Assembly: GCF_000317835.1 (NCBI RefSeq)
Contig: NC_019793.1
Location: forward strand, 1,171,001-1,235,000
Direction: 5' to 3'
DNA length: 64,000 nucleotides
Source: Deinococcus peraridilitoris DSM 19664
GTDB lineage: Bacteria > Deinococcota > Deinococci > Deinococcales > Deinococcaceae
Below, in pieces: positions 1 to 6,157 of the stretch (its first letter is position 1; each line of letters begins with the position of its first letter). A program made the position numbers and the translations under genes. The notes under the pieces were generated by a model. The model was not told where the DNA came from, made no database searches, and saw nothing but the letters and a program-made list of their open reading frames with translations.

Positions 1-908
1 TCGGTGACCATCCAGCCCAGCATCTTCTTGAGGGCCGAGGCCTGCGCTTCAGTACGGTTGCCGTACTTCTGGTCGGCGTACACCAGCACCCAGGTGAAGC
101 TGGAGATCGGGTATCCCTTGGCAGAGTTCACGAGGCTGACGCGCGTATCGGCAGGCACGACCTTGGAGCCCGCCGCTTCGGTGACGGTCTTGGGGCTCGC
201 CACCACGAACTGTCCTGCTTTGTTCTGCACGGCCCCGTACGCGATCTTGTTCTGCAGGGCGTAGACCAGTTCGTTGTAACCGATGGCACCCGGAGTGCTC
301 TTCACGATGCCCGCCACACCTTCGTTGCCCTTACCGCCGATACCGACGGGCCACTGCACGGTGGTCGCGGTACCGACCTTGCTCTTCCACTCGCTGCTGA
401 CGCTCGAGAGGTAATCCACCCACACGAAGGTGGTGCCGCTGCCGTCACTGCGACGCACGACCGTGATGGGCAGCGGGGGCAGGGTGACGCCGGCGTTGAG
501 CTTGGTGATGGCAGGGTCATTCCAGGTCCTGATCTTGCCGAGGTAGATGTCGGCCAGCACCTTGCCCGTGAACTTGAGCTGGGTGTTCACACCGGGCAGG
601 TTGTAGGTCGGCACGACTGCACCGAGTGTGATCGGGATGTGCAGAATCTTGCCAGAGGCCTTCTTGAGATCCTCGTCGTTCATCGGGCCGTCGGTGGCGC
701 CAAAGTCCACCGTGCGCTCCAGAATCTGGCGCTGTCCGCCGCCCGAGCCGATCGACTGGTAGTTCACGTCGTCGCTGCTGATTTTGTTCCACTCATTAAA
801 CATCTTCGAGTAGAGCGGGTAAGGGAAGGTAGCGCCCGCACCCGTGAGGTTTACCGCGAACGCCGTGCTGGTCACGGCGGTCAGTCCCAGAGCAAGAATC
901 TTCTTCAT
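1..908 (-). CDS. pstS: Phosphate ABC transporter substrate-binding protein PstS (C-terminus beyond window)
   Basis: Periplasmic phosphate-binding protein of the PstSCAB importer. The first 302 residues are present and the reading frame runs off the window edge with no stop. Residues 1-18 (MKKILALGL...AFA) are a signal peptide. The mature protein opens with [11 protein letters not shown] and has [10 protein letters not shown] near residue 150; both are phosphate-binding loops typical of PstS. An ATG nine bases upstream (917) is a possible alternative start; neither start has a clear Shine-Dalgarno. The neighbouring pst permease and ATPase genes, if present, lie outside the window. Family assignment is secure. 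Confidence 0.93.
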   Translation of the reverse strand, partial: MKKILALGLTAVTSTAFAVNLTGAGATFPYPLYSKMFNEWNKISSDDVNYQSIGSGGGQRQILERTVDFGATDGPMNDEDLKKASGKILHIPITLGAVVPTYNLPGVNTQLKFTGKVLADIYLGKIRTWNDPAITKLNAGVTLPPLPITVVRRSDGSGTTFVWVDYLSSVSSEWKSKVGTATTVQWPVGIGGKGNEGVAGIVKSTPGAIGYNELVYALQNKIAYGAVQNKAGQFVVASPKTVTEAAGSKVVPADTRVSLVNSAKGYPISSFTWVLVYADQKYGNRTEAQASALKKMLGWMVT

Positions 909-1034
909 CGCCGTCATGTTGGCGCGCTTGTGTCAAGGAAAGGTCAGCCCGGGAAAGTGCTTCCTCTGCCAGCTTTCAGGCAGTCACTGCTCTGCTGTCA
1001 GGCCACTGTAAGTCAGACTTCGCTACGTTAAGGT

Positions 1035-1307
1035 ATGACGCACAATATCGAGGAACTGAACAAGGAGTGGCGCGGCCGGTACGTAGCCTATACAGACGCG
1101 CTGTTGCTGCGCGGTCTGGACGCCTGTGGCGTGTGGTTCGACTGGCGAAACGAGGACGGTCAGCTACGCTTTGTCTCCATCGGAGCAGACGGTGAACTGC
1201 TCGTTGCACGTCCCCTGTGGCGTGGTGCTCCGCCCGCAGGGGTGGTGGGCGAGGTGCTGCGTAAGACTGGGCATGCGCTTTCGCTCGACGAGGTGCTGGC
1301 AGGCTGA
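1035..1307 (+). CDS. Small hypothetical protein, possibly the 5' part of a decayed gene
   Basis: A 90-residue ORF with a weak TAAGGT ribosome site just before the ATG. The protein starts MTHNIEELNKEW and has a plausible mixed composition (DACGVWFDWRNEDGQLRF) but no recognised motif or signal peptide. It is divergent from pstS. Downstream DNA holds coiled-coil coding sense in two other frames, so this may be the surviving first part of a longer, frameshifted gene. Function unknown. Confidence 0.4.
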   Translation: MTHNIEELNKEWRGRYVAYTDALLLRGLDACGVWFDWRNEDGQLRFVSIGADGELLVARPLWRGAPPAGVVGEVLRKTGHALSLDEVLAG

Positions 1308-1361
1308 GCGGGCACAGACCGCGGGAATACGGTCGTTTAGCCTGCCCGAGTCTGGGTTGGG

Positions 1362-1648
1362 TCGGGGCTGCAGTCCGTACACATTTACCGTTCTACGCGA
1401 GGCGCAGTGGCTCATTGAGATGCAGGCCGAGGAACTGCAGCAGCTCCGCGCAACACTGCGTGAGTACGCGAATGCGAACGAGGCCGTCTCCAAGGCGGAG
1501 CTGGCCCGCTCAAACGACTGCCGGGAGAATGAGCGGTGTATTTTCGCGGGCAACTGATGCAGGCGCGCAAGGAGGCTCAGGAGTGGATTAGGGTGGCAGA
1601 GCGTGCTGTGCTGAACGCCGCTCAAGAGAGGTTATTGCCCAGAGGATG
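1362..1648 (+). pseudogene. Decayed coiled-coil coding fragment
   Basis: From about 1380 one frame reads LREAQWLIEMQAEELQQL and on to about 1535, an amphipathic heptad-like stretch. At about 1536 the coding sense passes to another frame (FRGQLMQARKEAQEWIRV, then VAERAVLNAAQERL) and ends at the TGA at 1646-1648. The second frame is the same as that of the ORF at 1035-1307. Two frame changes within about 350 bases suggest a degraded gene rather than two small genes. No family recognised. Confidence 0.3.
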
Positions 1649-1703
1649 AAATGGAACGCTGCCAGACCTTTATCACAGCTGCAATGTCAGGGAACGGCTG
1701 GGA

Positions 1704-2240
1704 TCACGACTCGTCCCCACGGCGACGGCCCCACACCCAAGGCAGCACCCACCACATGCTGATCAGCAGGGCAGCCATCAACCCGGTCACCCACCACGAC
1801 CAGGGTTCGCCCAGCACCATGAACATCACCAGGTGCGTCGCGAGAATCCAAGCAAGAGACAATGGCACCAGCCCGATCACCAGCATGCGAGTCTCGAAAC
1901 CCTTGAAGTCCTCGCGTGCACGAACAGGCCACATCAGCCGGTGGTGCACCGCGGGCGAACTGAAAAACACCAGGCTGGTCAGTGAGCACACGAAAGTGGC
2001 GACGTACGCCCACTTCTCCTGGAGGATCAGGTCACTGAAGGCCGCGCTGAACGGGAGCACGACCAGGAAAGCGGTGAGTACCTGTGCGCCCGCGAGCAGC
2101 ACACGCGTCTCCTGGAGTAGGTCGTCAAATGCAGCTTCATTGTGTCGAGCTTCGCTTCGCATGGCAGCCTCTACTTTACCGTTGAGACGTTTAATAACGA
2201 CTTTCGCAGCATTATTCCAGTCCTCTAGAGCGTTTGTCAT
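1704..2240 (-). CDS. DUF6328-like four-helix membrane protein
   Basis: A 178-residue protein with a soluble N-terminal stretch and four hydrophobic segments at about 48-70, 78-98, 119-145 and 148-168, including the pair SSPAVHHRLMW and an arginine-rich loop after it. This pattern resembles DUF6328 proteins of deinococci and actinobacteria; function unknown. The annotated ATG (2240-2238) lies inside the terminal inverted repeat of the neighbouring insertion sequence, so residues 1-4 and part of residue 5 are transposon-derived. An internal ATG at 2162 (MRSEARHNEA) is a credible native start. Confidence 0.7.
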   Translation of the reverse strand: MTNALEDWNNAAKVVIKRLNGKVEAAMRSEARHNEAAFDDLLQETRVLLAGAQVLTAFLVVLPFSAAFSDLILQEKWAYVATFVCSLTSLVFFSSPAVHHRLMWPVRAREDFKGFETRMLVIGLVPLSLAWILATHLVMFMVLGEPWSWWVTGLMAALLISMWWVLPWVWGRRRGDES

Positions 2241-2479
2241 ATTGATTGATGGGGTAAGGCGTGAGAGAACCAGCCGAGAATGTCAGCTGGCGTGACGGCG
2301 GCAAGAGCTTTGCCCAGAGCAGCGATGACCGCATCAGCAGATCTGGCAGCCCAGCCCCTGAGCAAAGCTTTGAGCTTGGAGAACAGCATCTCAATCAGGT
2401 TGAAGTCCGGACTGTAGGGGGCAGGTAGATCAGCTGACAGCCCCTGGCCTCGATCAAATGGCGAATGTTTTCCCGCTTA

Positions 2480-3217
2480 GAGCGTTTGTCCATTCCACCC
2501 TTGGAGGAAGACACTCCATCAATGCCATTGTCTTGGGCAGAACGGACGCCCATGAGGACGCCTGCCCGCGTCTTGGGCAGAACGGACGCCCATGAGGACG
2601 CCTGCCCGCGTCTTGGGCAGAACGGACGCCCATGAGGACGCCTGCCCGCGTCTTGGGCAGAACGGACTCGCATGAGCAAGCCTGGCCGCTTGGGCAGAAC
2701 GGACGCCCTTATGGACGCCTGCCCGCGTCTTGGGCAGAACGGACGCCCTTATGGACGCCTGCCCGCGTCTTGGGCAGAACGGACGCCCATGAGGACGCCT
2801 GCCCGCGTCTTGGGCAGAACGGACTCGCATGAGCAAGCCTGGCCGCTTGGGCAGAACGGACGCCCTTATGGACGCCTGCCCGCGTCTTGGGCAGAACGGA
2901 CGCCCTTATGGACGCCTGCCCGCGTCTTGGGCAGAACGGACGCCCTTATGGACGCCTGCCCGCGTCTTGGGCAGAACGGACGCCCTTATGGACGCCTGCC
3001 CGCGTCTTGGGCAGAACGGACGCCCTTATGGACGCCTGCCCGCGTCTTGGGCAGAACGGACGCCCTTATGGACGCCTGCCCGCTTCCAAACGCTCCTGGT
3101 CAAGGTCACTCGCTCCCCGCGCTGACAGCGTGCCCAAAAGCGGTTTCGGGCACTGCGCGCTCTCCGCTCGGTCAAAAACATGGATCAAAAACCGATCCAT
3201 GTCTTTGACAACCGCTT
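2480..3217. mobile_element. Nested MITE-like element inserted into the IS630 transposase
   Basis: The 738-bp insert is bounded by TA (2478-2479 and 3218-3219) and by imperfect terminal repeats: GAGCGTTTGTC at the left and, reversed, AAGCGGTTGTC at the right (9 of 11 identical to each other; the left one identical to the host IS ends). It encodes no transposase. It holds a 14-unit minisatellite and, near its right end, two hairpins (3130-3153 with GTGCCC/GGGCAC arms; 3178-3202 with ACATGGATC/GATCCATGT arms). The ends imply mobilisation by an IS630 transposase of the same group. That it moved as a MITE is inference. Confidence 0.75.
2531..3083. repeat. Minisatellite: 14 tandem units of 40 bp (two of 37 bp)
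   Basis: GGGCAG recurs at 2535, 2575, 2615, 2655, 2692, 2732, 2772, 2812, 2849, 2889, 2929, 2969, 3009 and 3049. Three unit types occur: B with GACGCCCATGAGGACGCC, A with GACGCCCTTATGGACGCC, and a 37-bp type C with GACTCGCATGAGCAAGCC. Order on the plus strand is BBBCAABCAAAAAA. Each A or B unit has GGGCAG and CTGCCC arms separated by 21 bases, so it may form a hairpin. Forty is not a multiple of three, so the open frames across the array are accidental. Confidence 0.95.
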
Positions 3218-3977
3218 TATGGGAAGCCAGGTTATCCATCAACCCCGTCTGTCCTGGCTGCAAGGTGGGGCACAGCACTTCACGAACGTAGGTCTCGAAG
3301 ACTTGAGCGTTCACGGCACCCTCGATCACCAGTTCCGCCTGAGGGCCGGACAGACTCAAGGCACACAGCAAGGTCAGATTCTTCTCGTGATTCCTGGGTA
3401 CCTGAGCATCAGCACGCTCACCACGAGGAGCACGAGCATAACGGCGCGTCATGGCGCTATTGAAGCCACTTTCGTCCAGACACACCAGCTCGCTCAGCTT
3501 CAAGCCAGCGATAGCCTCAAGAAAGCTCTGCCGCTCGACTTCCTGCTGTTCACACGCGCGGACGGCCTTTTTTTCTGGTGACCCCAAGCCGCTCCAGCAT
3601 GCGGTCCATGGTCTTGAAGCTCACCCGCACCCCGGTCTGCGCGAACCATAAGTCCGCATGCTCCTGCAAGGTTCGGTCGGGATGCTGTTCCACCTGCTGC
3701 CGGAGCAGGTCGTGTTGCTCTGGCTTCATCAGGTGGGGTTTGCCCGGTGAGGTACGACCTGCGAGCGACTGACCCCGACGGTGCGCATAGAGGTAGCGCC
3801 ACACCGTTGCTTCTGCAACTCCGAACACCGCCGCGACCTGCGCGGCACGTTGTCCTGCTTCGTGCGCCGCCACGATCCGCTCCCGCAAGTCCAACGAGTA
3901 CCCTCGCATCCCTCAATCATAACGACAAACGCTCTAAGGAGAGGTATCCGACATCCTTGGGGTAGACGCTGGCCCCG

Positions 3978-4005
3978 CGATGTACGCTCAGTCATGCGTA
4001 CATCG
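3978..4005 (+). promoter_or_regulatory. Inverted repeat spanning a lipoprotein start codon
   Basis: CGATGTACGC (3978-3987) and GCGTACATCG (3996-4005) form a perfect 10-bp inverted repeat with an eight-base loop. The ATG of the lipoprotein gene (3994-3996) sits at the loop-stem junction. It could be an operator in DNA or a hairpin masking translation initiation in RNA; the sequence cannot distinguish these. Confidence 0.5.
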
Positions 4006-4488
4006 CTATTGCTCATAGCGCTACTAGCAGGAGTGCCCCTCGTTGGATGCGCAGGCCCCCCGCAACCTCTCAAAGTCAGCAGTGGAATGCCTTTCTACGG
4101 CAGTTACACTGGAACAGCTACACCTGTCACCGGCCTAGAACGTGCATCGCTGCCAATGACAATCACCAGCACAGCGGCCTACGAAAACGCCCAGCACTAC
4201 CGTTTCAACGGAACGCTGATCCTCGAGGACCAGATTTACTCTTTCACTGGTACCGCCACCGCGCAGGGCGGGATATTTTTCAAACCACAAGCAAGTTTCC
4301 ACTACGGCGATATCGGGTGGCAAGCGAATATTCAGCAGGCGAATTCGCAGGTCGGGACGATGTCCGGCAAAAACAAAATTGGTACAGCCGGTATGGAGGG
4401 CCTGAACGGTTCACTTACCGTGAATGGGACCAGCTACACCTTGCGGGCACACCTCACTCAAGTTGCCCCAGAAATGAAGTCTCCATAG
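3994..4488 (+). CDS. Predicted lipoprotein, unknown function
   Basis: 164 residues. A short charged N-terminus and hydrophobic core end in the lipobox LVGC, giving lipidation at Cys19 and export to the cell envelope. The mature part is rich in Thr, Gly and Gln with beta-strand-like repeats (FNGTLILEDQIYSFTGTATAQGG) and no recognised domain. A longer upstream frame runs into the insertion sequence, so the start at 3994, right before the signal peptide, is preferred. The insertion sequence ends only about 60 bases upstream and may have displaced the original promoter. Confidence 0.7.
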   Translation: MRTSLLLIALLAGVPLVGCAGPPQPLKVSSGMPFYGSYTGTATPVTGLERASLPMTITSTAAYENAQHYRFNGTLILEDQIYSFTGTATAQGGIFFKPQASFHYGDIGWQANIQQANSQVGTMSGKNKIGTAGMEGLNGSLTVNGTSYTLRAHLTQVAPEMKSP

Positions 4489-4525
4489 AATTTTCCCAAG
4501 CAACGCGCTAATTAGTTCAAACATC

Positions 4526-4567
4526 AAACAAAGGTGGACCGGCAGTTTACCGGGTCTACCTTTGTTT
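4526..4567. terminator. Bidirectional terminator between convergent lipoprotein genes
   Basis: Arms AAACAAAGGTGGACC (4526-4540) and GGTCTACCTTTGTTT (4553-4567) pair with one G-T and a 12-base loop. The outer A/T sections act as a T-tract in either direction, fitting its place between two convergent genes. Confidence 0.8.
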
Positions 4568-4589
4568 CCGCGTAGATTTGGGCTTTAGC

Positions 4590-5198
4590 CTATTGCTCGC
4601 TGTAGATTGCTCGCGAATTGATACCCGTCACGTCGAAAGAGAAAGGCTGATTCGTGGCCGAGATCCCGAAGAAACGTAAGTCGGTGCTTCGGGAAACACT
4701 TCCCTTTTTGTCGATTGCGACTTGGGCCAGTCCACCCGCAAAGTTAATGTTCAGCGCGCCTGTTGGTGCACCGTTGGCCATGGTGCTGTCTTTGTCGAGG
4801 TTGAGGTCACAAGACTGGGTTCCACCGCTAACACGTGCACAAGCATATCCACTCGCAACATATGTGTTCATGCCTGTTTCCCGGCGGGGAGGGGTGGTCG
4901 CCATGTTCACACCATCGACCACATCCCGGATAATCTCGTAGCCGAGGATATAAGCTGCTTGTGACCCTGGACGCGCGTTGAACACGAAGCTGACCGTTCC
5001 TGCCGGACCAATCGTGTACTTTGTACCCGTGATATTGCCCTGAGGGTCCTTTTGCACTTGTCCTTGGACGGTCACGCTGCTACTTGCGTCTGACATGGTA
5101 GCGCCGACCAAAACCTGTGGCCCTAAAGAGGTCATTCCGCACGCGCTAAGAAGGGCGGAAATGGTGACTGCACCAACGACCAAGTTTATCTTTCTCAT
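4590..5198 (-). CDS. Predicted lipoprotein, unknown function
   Basis: 202 residues. The N-terminus MRKINLVVGAVTISALLSAC is a classical lipoprotein signal with Cys20 as the lipidated residue. The rest is beta-rich (QVLVGATMSDASSSVTVQGQ) with two further cysteines (ACARVSGGTQSC), perhaps a disulfide. No domain recognised. It is convergent with the other lipoprotein gene and shares its terminator. The two genes are not obviously similar in sequence. Confidence 0.7.
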   Translation of the reverse strand: MRKINLVVGAVTISALLSACGMTSLGPQVLVGATMSDASSSVTVQGQVQKDPQGNITGTKYTIGPAGTVSFVFNARPGSQAAYILGYEIIRDVVDGVNMATTPPRRETGMNTYVASGYACARVSGGTQSCDLNLDKDSTMANGAPTGALNINFAGGLAQVAIDKKGSVSRSTDLRFFGISATNQPFSFDVTGINSRAIYSEQ

Positions 5199-5652
5199 CC
5201 CTTTAAGAATAAGGCCTACAGAGCGCAGCCAAGTGAAAATTAGCGGACGCGGCCCGGGTCTTCCACCCTATAAGGCCGAGACCAGCCAGAGGAGCCGCCC
5301 CGATGCGCGGCTCCTCTGGCTAAGGCGGTCTTCGGTTCTATGGTTTCCGGCACGCCTCGCGTGTCAGCCCGGCTAGCACGTCGATTCACAACGCCAGGGC
5401 CCGCACTTTATTGAATCACGCCCGGGTACTTGATGTGCAGGACGTGCACTTCTCTGCAGGGTTCCTCGACCCTCGACGTGCATCAGTCGCGCCGCTAGCC
5501 ACTCCTCCGTGTCATGCAGCGTCACGGGATACCAGCGGTGTACCAGCGGGAGGCTGCATCCCGCTTCAGGCTGACAGTCGCCCGATCGCCTGGATGAAAG
5601 AATGCGCCGATTCTGCTCTATCCGAAATTTACAAAGGCGTTTACTATAAGTC
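5199..5652. other. 454-base region without a supported gene
   Basis: Between divergent genes. ORFs here have implausible composition and no ribosome sites. The only structure I see is the strong hairpin at 5284-5321. Promoters for both flanking genes should lie here but I cannot place convincing -35/-10 pairs. Confidence 0.6.
5284..5321. terminator. Perfect 15-bp hairpin, possible terminator or structured RNA
   Basis: AGCCAGAGGAGCCGC (5284-5298) and its exact complement (5307-5321) enclose an eight-base loop. There is no T-run on either side and no gene ends nearby, so a terminator role is uncertain; it may belong to an unannotated small transcript. Confidence 0.4.
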
Positions 5653-5910
5653 ATGAAGCGTCCCCGGCTCGTCTCGATCCGCTACGCCCCGACACGTGAC
5701 CTGAGCGAGCGCGTTCAGGCCGAACAGCACCTCGTCGAGTCCATCCAGACGGCGCTCGGTGAGGATGTGCAGGTGCTTTTCGAGGAAATCAGCGACGACG
5801 AGTACTGGAAACGCACGCGCGTCCGCATCACCGGTCCATGGGCACAACCGCGCAATGTCGTGTTTGCCGCCGTCAGTCTGTGTCTCGGTGAAGTCGTGGA
5901 GGCCGCCTGA
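5653..5910 (+). CDS. Small conserved-looking hypothetical protein
   Basis: 85 residues, MKRPRLVSIRYAPTRDLSER, with an alternating beta-alpha pattern ending in VVFAAVSLCLGEVVEAA. No signal peptide, no membrane segment, no known motif. The ATG lies five bases after a TACTAT box, compatible with the leaderless transcripts common in deinococci, but no -35 is evident. It precedes addBA by about 250 bases; functional linkage is not shown. Confidence 0.6.
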   Translation: MKRPRLVSIRYAPTRDLSERVQAEQHLVESIQTALGEDVQVLFEEISDDEYWKRTRVRITGPWAQPRNVVFAAVSLCLGEVVEAA

Positions 5911-6157
5911 CGTGTGCGGACGCGTGAACGGGAACTTCCACCCCACCTACTTCCGGAGCATGTTCGGGATGCTGCTTTCCCCGGAGTGGCCTGGCGCGTC
6001 CGCCAAAGCAGGCGGTTACGTCACCATCGTCACATAACATCGCTGGGTAATATTTCTCGGAGGTCAAATTCACCCAGCCGTGGTCGGCTCGTCAACGCTC
6101 TAACCCGTGTCGGAAGCTGAATCATTACACTGAAGCATCATTCGCGAGGAGCTTCCC

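Larger units (their letters stand above)
2237..3909 (-). pseudogene. IS630-family transposase, frameshifted and interrupted
   Basis: The first part (3909 to 3550) encodes an HTH domain starting MRGYSLDLRERIVAAHEAG. At an A7 run (plus-strand T7 at 3568-3574) the frame passes by -1 into the DDE part (VCLDESGFNSAMTRR, then GLMDNLASHK). A slippery A7 is how many IS630 elements join orfA and orfB, so this frame change is probably normal. After LASHK the gene is split by a 738-bp nested element (2480-3217) plus a duplicated TA. Removing these gives an in-frame LASHKRENIRHLIEARG. A later run has five instead of six G (plus strand near 2416-2421), breaking LPPYSPDFNLIE. Stop codon at 2237-2239. Confidence 0.88.
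2228..3934 (-). mobile_element. IS630-family insertion sequence, inactivated, carrying a nested element
   Basis: Perfect 11-bp terminal inverted repeats GAGCGTTTGTC (2228-2238) and GACAAACGCTC (3924-3934) are flanked by TA dinucleotides (2226-2227 and 3935-3936), the target duplication expected for IS630/Tc1-like elements. The element holds a two-frame DDE transposase on the minus strand. Without the nested insertion and its TA duplication it would be 967 bp, a normal IS630 size. It is dead: the transposase is interrupted and also carries a one-base deletion. Confidence 0.9.

Noticed and set aside
2531..3083. Regular repeats that could be mistaken for a CRISPR array
   Set aside because: The whole 40-bp unit is repeated with no unique spacers, and no cas gene is near. 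It is a minisatellite.
2672..3208. Open frames of 98-178 residues across the repeat array on both strands
   Set aside because: They are periodic because a 40-bp unit without stops is open in several frames; the translations have no natural composition and no ribosome sites.
3568..3574. Frame change between the HTH and DDE parts of the transposase as a mutation
   Set aside because: It occurs at an A7 slippery run, which is a usual programmed -1 frameshift site in IS630-type elements, so it is likely normal.
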